This document shows positions 1-8,375 of a stretch of DNA of 64,000 nucleotides, in pieces; within the stretch, counting starts at the first letter, position 1; every line of letters starts with the position of its first letter. The stretch lies in NCBI RefSeq assembly GCF_039928515.1, contig NZ_JBDSSZ010000112.1. One strand, 5' to 3'. The DNA is from Capsulimonas sp039928515 (lineage in GTDB: Bacteria > Armatimonadota > Armatimonadia > Armatimonadales > Capsulimonadaceae). The translations under genes were made by a program, and so were the position numbers. Below the pieces are notes generated by a model. The model saw only the letters and a list, made by a program, of their open reading frames with translations, was not told the DNA's origin and searched no databases.

Positions 1-244
1 CGCCGGCCTTACCAGGCTTCACGGCGGCCGGGGGCGGATCGGCTTCGCGCGAAGCCGCTTCCGGCACAGAAGGCTCTGCTGTATAAGGACGGCAGACGCC
101 TTCTTCGACAAAGCGATCGGCGAGCTGCTCGCTCAGGTCCTCACCGACGGTCAGCGGCTCGCCTGGGGCCAAAAATAGACCGAGGACTGGAAAGTCGGCG
201 CCGCTATCCTCGCGCGCGTAAATAATCTGGTCTCCGATATTCAT
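1..244 (-). CDS. Partial phage protein of unknown function
   Basis: An open frame starts with ATG at 244 (MNIGDQIIYAREDSG...) and runs off the left edge without a stop, so only about 81 residues are visible. The visible part is acidic and then proline/alanine-rich. It lies directly downstream of the tail-completion candidate in the same direction, so it may be the next morphogenesis protein. No domain is recognised. Confidence 0.5.
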   Translation of the reverse strand, partial: MNIGDQIIYAREDSGADFPVLGLFLAPGEPLTVGEDLSEQLADRFVEEGVCRPYTAEPSVPEAASREADPPPAAVKPGKAG

Positions 245-281
245 ATTCGTAAATCTCCAAATGAGGCGTGTAGAGCGCGGG

Positions 282-779
282 TTACGAAAGGATCGTGGCG
301 CGCGAGTAGAGGTTGATGGGCGTGACCGAGAGATAAATTCCCTCTTCTTTTCGCCAGTGGTATGTGGTCGAGAGCCCACCTTGCCGTAGCGGCATTTCCA
401 TGCTGTACCAGATCTGCTTCCCTTGACGACTGTGCGCTTGGTATTTGCGCATGATCGCCAGGATCTGCTCGGTCGCCCTGACGCATTGCTGTTTCCGGTC
501 GGCGTCGGCGCCGCTCTCGGAAATGACGTACACCATCAAGACGAGCTGGGAGAACGGACAGTCTGTTCCCACGCCGCTCCCGCCCAGACTCCCATCACCG
601 AGGCCCGATCCTGCGATTTCCAGCGTGATGTTATATTGCTCGCCCCGGGTCACCCCGTCCGGATCCGTCTTCAAGATCTCCTTGCCGCTGAAGGCGGCGG
701 TGAACGATGGATCCGCGCGCAGCAATTCGATCAGCCGCGCTTGTTTATCCGATGAGGTGACGACGTCGTTGATGGTCAT
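282..779 (-). CDS. Candidate tail-completion/tail terminator protein
   Basis: 165 residues, starting MTINDVVTSSDKQARLIELL. No clear Shine-Dalgarno site precedes the ATG, which follows the gp10-like gene after a short gap. No motif identifies it. The role is inferred from gene order: in HK97/lambda-type phages the gene after the gp10/gpG-like neck protein is usually the tail terminator, and the length fits. It could equally be another minor head-tail protein. Confidence 0.45.
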   Translation of the reverse strand: MTINDVVTSSDKQARLIELLRADPSFTAAFSGKEILKTDPDGVTRGEQYNITLEIAGSGLGDGSLGGSGVGTDCPFSQLVLMVYVISESGADADRKQQCVRATEQILAIMRKYQAHSRQGKQIWYSMEMPLRQGGLSTTYHWRKEEGIYLSVTPINLYSRATILS

Positions 780-840
780 GGGAGGCTGGGCCTAAATTTC
801 TGTATGGAGTGATGATGTCTCGCGAATGGAATAGTGGGGT

Positions 841-1335
841 CTAGCGGAGCGCCTTCGTCAGATCATCCACATAAGCGGCGGAGATCTGCGCCATGGCCCC
901 TTCGTCGGACTTTGTGATGACGAGGAATGGGCGTGCGGGCTCATTATAACGGCGGCCTTTGGCGTCGCGCTTTTTGAAGCCCTTTTGATGACGCATGGCC
1001 CCGGGCCGGGCGGTGCCCTCGGTAAATCCGTCCGGCGTCATCGAATAGAGGGAATCGGCGACGCCGGGCCGGGTGGCCGTGGCCGATTCGATCAGTCCCC
1101 CGCTATCCCAGAGCGCCGGCGTGGTTTTGCTGACCTTACGCTTCTTGCGGGACGCCGGAAGAATGTCGGGATAACGCGGATCGCCGCCCCGGGTCATTCG
1201 CTCCTTGGTGCGGTCCGCGTAATAATTGGCCATGCGGTTTAATGCGGGAGCGGGCCGGCTAAGCCCCTCCCCCAGCCGGCTAAGTCCAGAAACGAGTTCA
1301 TCCACGCCCACGATCTCCATCTCAAACTCGTTCAT
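841..1335 (-). CDS. HK97 gp10/virion morphogenesis-like protein
   Basis: About 164 residues from an ATG at 1335 (MNEFEMEIVGVDELVSGLSR); an in-frame TTG 18 bases upstream is an alternative. It has the usual features of neck/tail-completion proteins of the gp10 or Mu gpG type: an N-terminal helix repeating L-x-x-L, a basic middle with an RKKRK-type patch, a hydrophobic 'ALWDSGGLIESAT' segment, and a C-terminal 'PARPFLVIT' motif before the final helix. The RPFL motif near the C-terminus is typical of these families. It sits between the head-closure candidate and the tail-terminator candidate, the expected place. Confidence 0.65.
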   Translation of the reverse strand: MNEFEMEIVGVDELVSGLSRLGEGLSRPAPALNRMANYYADRTKERMTRGGDPRYPDILPASRKKRKVSKTTPALWDSGGLIESATATRPGVADSLYSMTPDGFTEGTARPGAMRHQKGFKKRDAKGRRYNEPARPFLVITKSDEGAMAQISAAYVDDLTKALR

Positions 1336-1374
1336 GGGGCAAACTCGCTTCAAGTGCCTTCGTAGGGCAACTCG

Positions 1375-1734
1375 CTACTTCCGATGGCAGACCGTGGCGT
1401 ACAGGGTACAGATGTCCTGGCGCTCCTGAGGATGCACGCTATCGATGCGCCAGACGACGCCGCTCTGAACAAAGATATCTTGGCGTACGAGCGTTTTCGT
1501 ATCGTAAACGACTCCGGCGAACTCGAACACGACCGGGCGGTCATCGGCCTGGTCCAGACCGTCCGTCGCAATGTAGCGGGACAGCGTCCTTAGGTCGTCC
1601 TTCTTGGTAGCTTTGACTTTTTCACCGGTGGGCAGTTTGATAGACTCGCCGTTTTCATGAAATACGGAGTTACCGTCGCTCTCTATCAGGTGAGCCTTTT
1701 GACGCGCCAAATTCTGCGCACGGCGACTGCACAT
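1375..1734 (-). CDS. Candidate head-closure/head-tail joining protein
   Basis: 119 residues from the ATG at 1734 (MCSRRAQNLARQKAHLIE), chosen because AAGGGAG lies 8 bases upstream; longer in-frame versions run back into the preceding gene. It is predicted to be rich in beta strands, with a C-terminal 'VWRIDSVHPQERQD' segment resembling the end of phage head-tail joining proteins (SPP1 gp16 type). Its place between the gp6-like connector and the gp10-like protein supports a head-closure role. The family assignment is an inference. Confidence 0.5.
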   Translation of the reverse strand: MCSRRAQNLARQKAHLIESDGNSVFHENGESIKLPTGEKVKATKKDDLRTLSRYIATDGLDQADDRPVVFEFAGVVYDTKTLVRQDIFVQSGVVWRIDSVHPQERQDICTLYATVCHRK

Positions 1735-1798
1735 CCCATATTCTCCCTTCATCGACCAGCCGAACATCACTCGCATCGAATTAGCTAACGTCACCCGT

Positions 1799-2074
1799 TC
1801 ATTCGTTGGGATCCACCGCAAGCGTGTCGCTGGAGGCGACCGGTCGCCATCTATCCGTTTCCACAATCGAAAGCACGCAGTCCCAGTCCATCGGTGCGAG
1901 GACACGCACCATCAGTTCCAGCTTCCCATTCAGGAAGATCGTGCTCGCGTCCAGGAACTCAACCTCGGCGACACTCTCCGGAACGGTCACCTTCCTGTCC
2001 GGATCGGCGAGGGCCTTCAACAGGCTAAAGTAGTCGCTTACTGGAATTTGCAGAGCGTACAGCTGTTTCTCCAT
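1799..2074 (-). CDS. Small hypothetical phage head-region protein
   Basis: 91 residues, MEKQLYALQIPVSDYF... The start overlaps the stop of the connector gene as TGATG, suggesting coupled translation. It is acidic with no recognised motif. Its constant position in the head-tail connection cluster suggests a minor structural or assembly role, which is inference only. Confidence 0.55.
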   Translation of the reverse strand: MEKQLYALQIPVSDYFSLLKALADPDRKVTVPESVAEVEFLDASTIFLNGKLELMVRVLAPMDWDCVLSIVETDRWRPVASSDTLAVDPNE

Positions 2075-2724
2075 CAGATAACAACCTTCTTCTTATTCGC
2101 GACGACCGCATCAAACTTCTGGCGCCAGAGCGCGATCTGCGTGCTGAGCGGCGTAAACGAACCGGAGGCGTACACAACGTCCTCAATCTTCGCCACACCG
2201 TTCGTAAGCGCAAGTTCCACCTGCGGGGCCATCGCGAGCGCCGCCATCGCAAGTTCGGCGCTCCAAACGTCGTCCGGCATCCTGGCGCTGTAGCCCCAGT
2301 AGCCGGTGATGCTGACGCTGCGCCGAGCCGAGTAAGCAGGCGTGCCCAGCATCGAGATCTCCAGCAGGCTCCACGGAAGCCCATCGTTATCCGAATTCTC
2401 GGGACCCAGAAAGCACGTTTGACCCAGCGTCAGCTGCGCGCCGGCGGCAGTGATAAGGATAGAGCTCTCAAGATCGGGATCGCTGCAAAGGTCCTGTCCC
2501 AGGCTGAGGAAGCCGCGCGGGCCACGGGGCGGATCGTAGGTGCGCGTGCCGAGCTGCGCGATGAACTTGCGACCCGTTCCGCTTTCCATCAAGGCGACCG
2601 CGTCTTTGATCTTGTCGTCCAGATCGATCCGGTTGAAGGGCGTCTCTGCCCAGTCACACACGATGCCCGTTCCATCCCAAAATTTTTTCAAGTCGCCGCC
2701 GGTCGGGTGAGCATCGTATGGCAT
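2074..2724 (-). CDS. Head-tail connector (gp6-like adaptor)
   Basis: 216 residues from ATG 2724 (MPYDAHPTGGDLKKFW), chosen because a GAGGA site lies 6-7 bases upstream; an earlier in-frame start is less likely. The N-terminal region is predicted helical. The middle has 'RSVSITGYWGYSARMPDDVWSAELAMAAL', a pattern common in phage gp6-like connector/adaptor proteins, where a G-Y-W strand precedes the 'P..v..A...la..' helix. It lies downstream of the capsid gene as expected. A 30-bp near-perfect palindrome sits 37 bases upstream of its start. Confidence 0.6.
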   Translation of the reverse strand: MPYDAHPTGGDLKKFWDGTGIVCDWAETPFNRIDLDDKIKDAVALMESGTGRKFIAQLGTRTYDPPRGPRGFLSLGQDLCSDPDLESSILITAAGAQLTLGQTCFLGPENSDNDGLPWSLLEISMLGTPAYSARRSVSITGYWGYSARMPDDVWSAELAMAALAMAPQVELALTNGVAKIEDVVYASGSFTPLSTQIALWRQKFDAVVANKKKVVI

Positions 2725-2760
2725 GGAGATTCCTCGCACGTATAATCTAAGAGGCCACCC

Positions 2761-2790
2761 GCGCCATTATTGATTGATCAATAATGGCGC
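2761..2790. repeat. Palindrome copy 1 (AT-rich 20-mer with GC clamps)
   Basis: The core ATTATTGATTGATCAATAAT at 2766-2785 is a near-perfect palindrome, flanked by GCGCC and GGCGC so that the whole 30 bp form an inverted repeat with one mismatched pair. It lies in the leader of the connector gene. Five more copies of the core occur in the window. Confidence 0.85.
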
Positions 2791-2823
2791 AGGCGATTCA
2801 GGTTTTGTTAAGTTGAGGTTTTG

Positions 2824-3459
2824 TTAATCGGCGACTCTGTAGCCAGCCGCGCGTGCAAGGGCCACGGCGAGGGGCCTCGCTTCGAGAGTTTCCGCGCCTT
2901 CGATACCCTGCTCATTCGCCTGTTTGCGAATTTCTTCAATCGAAGCTTTCAGGATTTCGTCGACGACCTTATTCCCGCCGGCCTTGCCGCCGTTCGTTGG
3001 CGTATTCGCGGGCGCCGCCGCTGGGCCAGTCGGGGTAGGCTGCGAAGCTGTTTTCGTGACGCTGACCAGTGAAACATCGTTTGGATGCTCGCTGGCAGAC
3101 GCCTCATCTTCCCACTCGCCGCCGACATAGATCTTGACTCCGGGCTGCCAGATGCCGTCGTTGGAGTGGACGGAGCGCATGAGGATCGCGGTCCCTTCGG
3201 CCTCTTCGGCGGGGATCAGCGCGACTTGCGGCAGCGTGATCTCCACTTTCTTGTTGAAGAGCGGATCCGCGTTGTGCGGGAAACTGTAGTCGCGCTCGAT
3301 TGGGATGTTCGTGGTCCCAATCCGCACGGAAAGGACTGCCAGCAGTCCGGCAACGAGCAGATGCGGCGAGCCGTCCCCAATGAACTCACGGACTTTGCCG
3401 GAGACGCGCTCGTCGGTGTTCAAGCCGACTTTCGAGTGAAACATGCCTTTGCTATACAT
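2824..3459 (-). CDS. Hypothetical protein next to major capsid gene
   Basis: 211 residues, MYSKGMFHSKVGLNTDERVS... A GGAG lies about 12 bases before the start. The N-terminal 120 residues look compact. A P/T/A/G-rich linker follows at about residues 140-160, then a charged helical tail ending 'LAVALARAAGYRVAD', which resembles the small C-terminal domain of some phage head proteins. It sits immediately downstream of the capsid gene, where decoration or head-fibre proteins are often encoded. No family is recognised with confidence. Confidence 0.55.
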   Translation of the reverse strand: MYSKGMFHSKVGLNTDERVSGKVREFIGDGSPHLLVAGLLAVLSVRIGTTNIPIERDYSFPHNADPLFNKKVEITLPQVALIPAEEAEGTAILMRSVHSNDGIWQPGVKIYVGGEWEDEASASEHPNDVSLVSVTKTASQPTPTGPAAAPANTPTNGGKAGGNKVVDEILKASIEEIRKQANEQGIEGAETLEARPLAVALARAAGYRVAD

Positions 3460-3509
3460 AATGACGAAATTCTCCGGCTCCGCCTGTGATCCAGGGAGCG
3501 ACGAGTAAG

Positions 3510-3547
3510 GCCTGGCTCACGGAACATGTGATACGTGTGAGCCAGGC
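3510..3547 (-). terminator. Hairpin after the capsid gene
   Basis: An 11-bp perfect inverted repeat, GCCTGGCTCAC (3510-3520) and GTGAGCCAGGC (3537-3547), with a 16-nt loop lies between the capsid stop and the next gene. A second small hairpin with GGGCG/CGCCC arms follows the capsid stop at about 3560-3580. No long T tract is present on the coding strand, so attenuation or mRNA 3'-end protection is as likely as full termination. Confidence 0.5.
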
Positions 3548-3585
3548 GAAGGAACCAAGGGCGCTTTTTAAGACGCCCGGGAGGC

Positions 3586-5070
3586 TTAGACGGCGCTGAC
3601 GCCGGTACTCTTGGCGAAGTGCTTGGCGCTCTTCATGCGCAGCACCTCGAACACGGTGCAGATGAACGGGTACATCTGCGGCGCGTTTGTGGTCGGCGCG
3701 ATCTCCTGGACGCAGTAGCCCTGGATGTTCTCGTTCGGAGCAAGCTGCGGGAGCTGCACCTGCGGCAGAACCTCGACGTCCGCCGAGGGCGAACCGTCGG
3801 GCAGTCGCTGAGATCCGAAGAGGATCGAGCCCGACGCCTGAAAGCGCGCGACGTGGACTGGAATGAGTTCGCCGGTGATCGGGTGAACGTATCCGGTCAC
3901 CTTGACGCCGAGGACGGTCTCGCCGTTGCTGGTCGCCTGGACGCGGATGATCGATCCGTTTCCTTCGGCCAAGTGAACCAGGGACAGGCTTTCCTGCGCC
4001 GACATGATCATGTACGGGGTCTGGGCGCCCTGGAACCAGAGGCGGCGCAGCTGGTTGTCGATGTGCGCCGTGGTCAGCGCGCCGACGGCCGTCTGGATCT
4101 GGTCCGCGGGCGTGCCGTTCGCGGTGGTCACCAGGTTGTTCAGGCCGCTGAAGGCCAGCGGATTGGCGCCGTCGCCCCAGGGCGCGGCCACGGAGGAAGC
4201 GTCGCCGTTTAGGAGCGCGTTTTCCTCGTTCAGCATCAGGTTCCGGAGGGCGTTGGCCTTCTCCTGAGCGAGTTGGTTCTGGAAGTTCGCGCCGGCGGCA
4301 TTCGCGAAGCCCGAGACCTGGCCGAAGGTGCCCATCAGCTTGTAGGATGCGAGCTGATTGACGTACTGGCTGGTGTGCTCGGCCGGAGCGCCGTTCTCGG
4401 CGAAGAACGTGCGCAGGTTACCGATTCCGGTGGAGCCGGTCTGCATATCCGCCAGAGCGACCGCAGTCCCGTTGGCGTGGTTGCTGGCGGGGTTGATGGT
4501 GATGTGGGTGCCATCTGCGATCGCGGTGATCGGCAGGTATTCCTGCGTGGCGCCGCTGTCGAGGTAGATGTATTTTCCGACCGCGAAGCCCGAAGAGCTT
4601 GCGACGGCGATCGACTGCGCAGCGCTGGCCACGATGGCCTGCGTGGTGGTCGTCGCGGCTGCGTAGCCGCCGCCGAGGCTGATCAGCTGGCGCCACTGCG
4701 AAGCGAGGCCCGATCCAACGCGGCGAGGCAGCATGTTGCGGATCGGCGTCTCGATCGGGATGAGGATCTTGGCCTCATCTTCCAGGTTCTCGCGCACCGG
4801 GAAGGCGCTGTTGCTGGAGAGGATCGCGCGCTGCAGCTGCTGCATGTTCATGCCCAGCTGGACCAGGACGCTGTTGACATCGCCGGTGAACTCGCCGCGC
4901 TGGAGCTTGCCCATCGTTTCGAACTGCTCCGTGGACATCAGCGACTGATCCAGCCCGCGCGTGATGATGGGAATGGACTGACCAGGCGTGAAACTGTTGT
5001 ACTGGTTCGGAGAGAAAAAGCCGGCCTGAAGACCGAGTTCGGGAAGGTGGCCTTCCATTCGTACGTTCAT
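3586..5070 (-). CDS. Major capsid protein with inserted beta domain
   Basis: 494 residues if translation starts at ATG 5070 (MNVRMEGHLPELGLQAG), which has GGAG 8 bases upstream. The in-frame ATG at 5106 has no Shine-Dalgarno site. It is the largest head gene, directly downstream of the prohead protease, and rich in A, G, N, Q and S, as expected for an HK97-fold capsid protein. At about residues 144-205 there is a segment 'IAVASSSGFAVGKYIYL...HITINPASNHANGTAV' that resembles small beta domains found in adhesins and phage surface proteins and seems inserted into the capsid fold. The protein ends 'MYPFICTVFEVLRMKSAKHF', plausible for a capsid C-terminus. Confidence 0.75.
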   Translation of the reverse strand: MNVRMEGHLPELGLQAGFFSPNQYNSFTPGQSIPIITRGLDQSLMSTEQFETMGKLQRGEFTGDVNSVLVQLGMNMQQLQRAILSSNSAFPVRENLEDEAKILIPIETPIRNMLPRRVGSGLASQWRQLISLGGGYAAATTTTQAIVASAAQSIAVASSSGFAVGKYIYLDSGATQEYLPITAIADGTHITINPASNHANGTAVALADMQTGSTGIGNLRTFFAENGAPAEHTSQYVNQLASYKLMGTFGQVSGFANAAGANFQNQLAQEKANALRNLMLNEENALLNGDASSVAAPWGDGANPLAFSGLNNLVTTANGTPADQIQTAVGALTTAHIDNQLRRLWFQGAQTPYMIMSAQESLSLVHLAEGNGSIIRVQATSNGETVLGVKVTGYVHPITGELIPVHVARFQASGSILFGSQRLPDGSPSADVEVLPQVQLPQLAPNENIQGYCVQEIAPTTNAPQMYPFICTVFEVLRMKSAKHFAKSTGVSAV

Positions 5071-5112
5071 TGAATAGTCTCCGTCCGGCGTGATCACCGA
5101 ACTCATAAGAAG

Positions 5113-5136
5113 GCCCAGGTCAATATTGACCTGGGC
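5113..5136. promoter_or_regulatory. 24-bp perfect palindrome in the capsid leader
   Basis: GCCCAGGTCAAT at 5113-5124 is followed directly by its exact reverse complement at 5125-5136. It lies just upstream of the upstream candidate start codon of the capsid gene, after the protease stop at 5181. As RNA it would form a 12-bp stem without a normal loop. It could be a terminator between protease and capsid, an operator or an mRNA stabiliser. Confidence 0.6.
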
Positions 5137-5180
5137 GGTGGGTGCGAAAGGGATGTGAGTGAAGCGAAGGTGAAGAGAAG

Positions 5181-6590
5181 TTAGCCGAGCCGCTGGAGCG
5201 CCATTTTGATCTGCTGCATCTCGACGGCGCCGGCCTCACGTTTGGCGGCGTCGGGCTCGTTAACCAGATCCTTAAGTTGCTCCATGCGGCGTTGCAGCAG
5301 TTCTTTCGTCACGCCGTTTTGAGGCGCATCAGGATCGGTATTTGCGGTGAACGATCGTTCGCCGCCGTTATGCGCGCCGCCGCGCATCGGCGCAATCAAC
5401 GGCATCGGAGCTTTTTCGAGATTGGCGATGCGCTCCAGGATGCCGGTGAGATCGGTTTTGACTGTGGTCACAGTCCCCTCAAGCCCAAGGAATTCGCCTT
5501 GGAGGCGGCTCAGAGTACTGTCCACGCCGTCCAAACGATTGAAGGCGGCGTTCGATCGACTGCGATCGGCCTCCAAATCGCCTTCCACGCGGGCGATCCG
5601 CGCAGTTTCCGGGTTCTCGCCCCCTTGGCCCCGGGTCAGGGCCGGATCAATTGCCCCGGTGACAACTTCCGAAGTGACGGCCCGGCGTTCTTTCGGGAGC
5701 GAGCTTCCTGCGACCATGGGGACGATGTAATTGGTGAATTGCTCGATTGACGCCCGCGCAAGATCCTCCTTGTTGGGCAAATCCGTGTAAGCGATATCCA
5801 GTAGCGCACTGAAGAGCGCATCGGAGGCCTCGTAACCGTACTCCCACATGGCGTCCTGGCTCATGCGGGCCGAGAAGGACGCGGGGGCGACAGCTTCCAC
5901 GACTAGAACCTCGGTAACGACCAGATCTTCAGCGCGCTGAAGATCTGACGCCTCGTTTTCCTCCGTCGTGGAAGCCGCGGGAGGTTCGTCGCCAACGGTG
6001 GGCTGAATTTCCTCGGTCGGAACTTCCTCAATTTGAGTCTCGCTAGTGTGGGGCTCGCTGGTCTGGGTCTCGTCCCCCGCTTCGGCGGCTTTAATCGCGA
6101 TGACCGTGGCTTCGTCCAACTGATCAATCTCGATCTCGTCCGTCATCGTCTCCGCGCGGAAGCACAGGAACTTAGCATCGGTGTCTTTCGGACGGTCCAC
6201 CAGGCTCGTTTCACCCCAGAGACACTTCTCCACATCAAGTCCGCGCATGACCTTTGGCGCGACGCCGACCGAGAAACCTTTATAAACCCCTTCGGTCACC
6301 TTTTTCCAGGCCGCATCATCGACGACTTTGGCGCGGACAAAGGCGCCGCGCTCGTCCCATACGACGGACACCATCGTGCCGGCGGCGTTGGAGCCATGCA
6401 TCTCGCGCAGCGCGCCCCAGTTCATGTAGTCGGCGGTCGCATCGATCATCGCCGAGCGCTTCAGGCGCACCCCGCCTTCGCCGTCGACAACTTCATTGAC
6501 GAAGGCGTAACCTTCGACGATGCGCTCCGCTTCATCAACGCGGGTGATCGGATAGTAGAGAAAAGTCGGCTTGCCTTTGACGAACGTCAT
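5181..6590 (-). CDS. Prohead serine protease with scaffold-like C-terminus
   Basis: 469 residues, with GGAG 8 bases before ATG 6590. The N-terminal 150 residues match prohead proteases of the XkdF/HK97 type: 'NWGALREMHGSNAAGTM' carries the catalytic-type histidine, 'GVYKGFSVGV' the serine, and 'SLVDRPKDTDAKF' the usual closing motif. The rest (about 180-469) is acidic and rich in E, T and Q with a long predicted coiled coil ('RIARVEGDLEADRSRSN...LEKAP'), as expected for a fused scaffolding domain. It lies between portal and capsid genes, the canonical place. A role in cleaving the scaffold during head maturation is inferred from the family. Confidence 0.8.
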   Translation of the reverse strand: MTFVKGKPTFLYYPITRVDEAERIVEGYAFVNEVVDGEGGVRLKRSAMIDATADYMNWGALREMHGSNAAGTMVSVVWDERGAFVRAKVVDDAAWKKVTEGVYKGFSVGVAPKVMRGLDVEKCLWGETSLVDRPKDTDAKFLCFRAETMTDEIEIDQLDEATVIAIKAAEAGDETQTSEPHTSETQIEEVPTEEIQPTVGDEPPAASTTEENEASDLQRAEDLVVTEVLVVEAVAPASFSARMSQDAMWEYGYEASDALFSALLDIAYTDLPNKEDLARASIEQFTNYIVPMVAGSSLPKERRAVTSEVVTGAIDPALTRGQGGENPETARIARVEGDLEADRSRSNAAFNRLDGVDSTLSRLQGEFLGLEGTVTTVKTDLTGILERIANLEKAPMPLIAPMRGGAHNGGERSFTANTDPDAPQNGVTKELLQRRMEQLKDLVNEPDAAKREAGAVEMQQIKMALQRLG

Positions 6591-6654
6591 AAAAGTGTCT
6601 CCTGCGCGCTTTGCGCCGGTCGGTCCGGAGCGCGGTGCGCGAAGCCGGAATCAA

Positions 6655-6685
6655 AGCAGCCGCCTCCGAAATGGGAGCGGCTGCT
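6655..6685. terminator. Hairpin between portal and protease genes
   Basis: AGCAGCCG (6655-6662) pairs with CGGCTGCT (6678-6685), extended by CTCC/GGAG around a short loop. It lies in the 148-bp gap between portal stop and protease start. There is no T tract in the transcription direction, so a processing or attenuation role is possible. Confidence 0.4.
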
Positions 6686-6692
6686 GTATCGA

Positions 6693-6712
6693 ATTATTGA
6701 TGGATGAATAAC
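6693..6712. repeat. Palindrome copy 2
   Basis: ATTATTGATGGATGAATAAC matches the first copy at 17 of 20 positions. It lies 103 bases upstream of the protease start, directly beside the hairpin at 6655-6685. Confidence 0.75.
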
Positions 6713-6738
6713 CTGTGACGTCTTATTGGTCTGACGTA

Positions 6739-8352
6739 TTATTCATTGCCTTTTGAAGTACCTTTGTCTTCGGAAGTGTCTTTTTCGGTCGTAACCTTTT
6801 GCGATTCTGCGTCCAGCGCCAGAGCATCCGCGATGCCGGGCGGGGCGTCGCCGCCGGCGTCGGTCGTCTCCGGAGGTGGCTTGATGGCGGCCGAGAGCGT
6901 GATAAAGGTGTTTGGAACCAGGATCTCGTCACCGCCGACGACGGGATCGAGCCCTTCCTCTTTGCGCGCTTCATTGATCGTCTTTTGCGGGACGCCGACC
7001 AGAACCTTGTTCCGCTCGGCGCGCTCCTGCGCCTTTTCCTCTCGACTGTTGATGTTCTTGACTTCGAGTTCCTTGAACCCTAGCCGCTCCAGAACGTCGT
7101 CGTAGAGTTCTTTGCGCCACTCCAGGAGGACGCCGGCGCCGAACGCGGACGTCGACTCCATGCTGCCTTCCTGGGAGACCTTGTACTGCTCGCCGGCGTA
7201 ACCGATCGAAGCCGGCTGAACTCCCATGATCGCGCAGGTGCGGCGTAGGAGCCACAGTTTGAAGCCGTCGAAGTCCTGATCGGTGCGCGTGGGGTTACCG
7301 ACCTTCGCGGATCCGGACGGCACCCATTTGGCTTTGCGCCGCGCGGCCGTGTCCCCCGAGAGCATGCCGTCCCAGTGCGACTGCCAGACCTTGATCTGGT
7401 CGGCGGTCCAGCCTTCCGGCACGGAGAAGACGTCGGAGGGTGAGCTGCCGTCCGTAAAGAAGGATAAGTCCCAGTTGTCCGCGCGCAGCGCGGCGTTGAT
7501 CGTCATCACGAGCCATTCGACCGGCGAGGCGGGATATGGGCTGAAACTTCGCGTGTTCTCGGCGAGGCCTGCATACTCCATTTGAGCCGCCGTGTACCCG
7601 CTGACGAGAACGCCCTGGATCCACTGCTCCCAGATCTGATCGTTCGGGCCCGGCCACCCATAGGCGTCCATGCGGGGGCGAATGGTCGCCGCGTCCACTT
7701 CCACGGCCTGAAACAGCATCCCATCGCGGCGCGGATGGAAGAAGACGGCCCCGGCGCCCACGACGATCAAATCCTCCAGGATTGCGCCTTCGAAATGCGA
7801 TCGCTTCCGGTTGAAGCCGCCGAGGCCTCCTTCACGCTTGAAGAACTCCTCTGCTTCGGCGATCTTCGCGGCGAGCGGCTCCGCCTGCTTCGCGTCCCGC
7901 GCCACGATCTGAATGGGGACCGATCTCACTTCGCGCTTCAGGTGCTGAATGCAGGAGCGAAGAATATCGTACGACTCCGCGAGCTGACGCAGCGTGTCGA
8001 CCGTGACTTTGGACCCAGGACGGCGCTGGGGCGCCTGAGGCGTCGAATACCAAATAGGGTTGTCGTAGGCGTAGACGCCCGTAGGACCGCCGCCGACGCC
8101 AGGCTGCGGAGCCATCAGCGGCGAAAGAGCGCTCGTCATTGCGCGCTCGATGCCCTCCGACAGCGTCTTTGCCGCCTCGGAGTTCGCGTGCTCGGTTACC
8201 CGCTCCACGATCTGCGGGACCAGCGTGTCGGCGGCGGTGGCCATCACTTCCCGCGCGGCCGCGTTCGCAGCCGATCGCGCGATGGCCTCGACATCAATGG
8301 GCGGCGGCGCATCCGTCGCCGCCGTTTCTTGTTTTGACCATGGGAAACGCAT
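6739..8352 (-). CDS. Phage portal protein
   Basis: 537 residues from ATG 8352 (MRFPWSKQETAATDAPP); GGA lies 5 bases upstream and the start overlaps the end of the terminase gene by reading past it in another frame. After an A-rich helical N-terminus comes the portal core: 'VTVDTLRQLAESYDILRSCIQHLKREVRSVPIQIV', 'HFEGAILEDLIVVGAGAVFFH', 'NAALRADNWDLSFFTDGS' and 'RTCAIMGVQPASIGYAGEQYKVSQEGS', all typical of HK97/PBSX-type portals (the last is the clip/wing region before the C-terminal crown). The portal ring forms the DNA channel at one capsid vertex and docks terminase. The acidic low-complexity C-terminus is dispensable-looking. Confidence 0.85.
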   Translation of the reverse strand: MRFPWSKQETAATDAPPPIDVEAIARSAANAAAREVMATAADTLVPQIVERVTEHANSEAAKTLSEGIERAMTSALSPLMAPQPGVGGGPTGVYAYDNPIWYSTPQAPQRRPGSKVTVDTLRQLAESYDILRSCIQHLKREVRSVPIQIVARDAKQAEPLAAKIAEAEEFFKREGGLGGFNRKRSHFEGAILEDLIVVGAGAVFFHPRRDGMLFQAVEVDAATIRPRMDAYGWPGPNDQIWEQWIQGVLVSGYTAAQMEYAGLAENTRSFSPYPASPVEWLVMTINAALRADNWDLSFFTDGSSPSDVFSVPEGWTADQIKVWQSHWDGMLSGDTAARRKAKWVPSGSAKVGNPTRTDQDFDGFKLWLLRRTCAIMGVQPASIGYAGEQYKVSQEGSMESTSAFGAGVLLEWRKELYDDVLERLGFKELEVKNINSREEKAQERAERNKVLVGVPQKTINEARKEEGLDPVVGGDEILVPNTFITLSAAIKPPPETTDAGGDAPPGIADALALDAESQKVTTEKDTSEDKGTSKGNE

Positions 8353-8375
8353 GATGATCCATTCTGTGATGGGGC

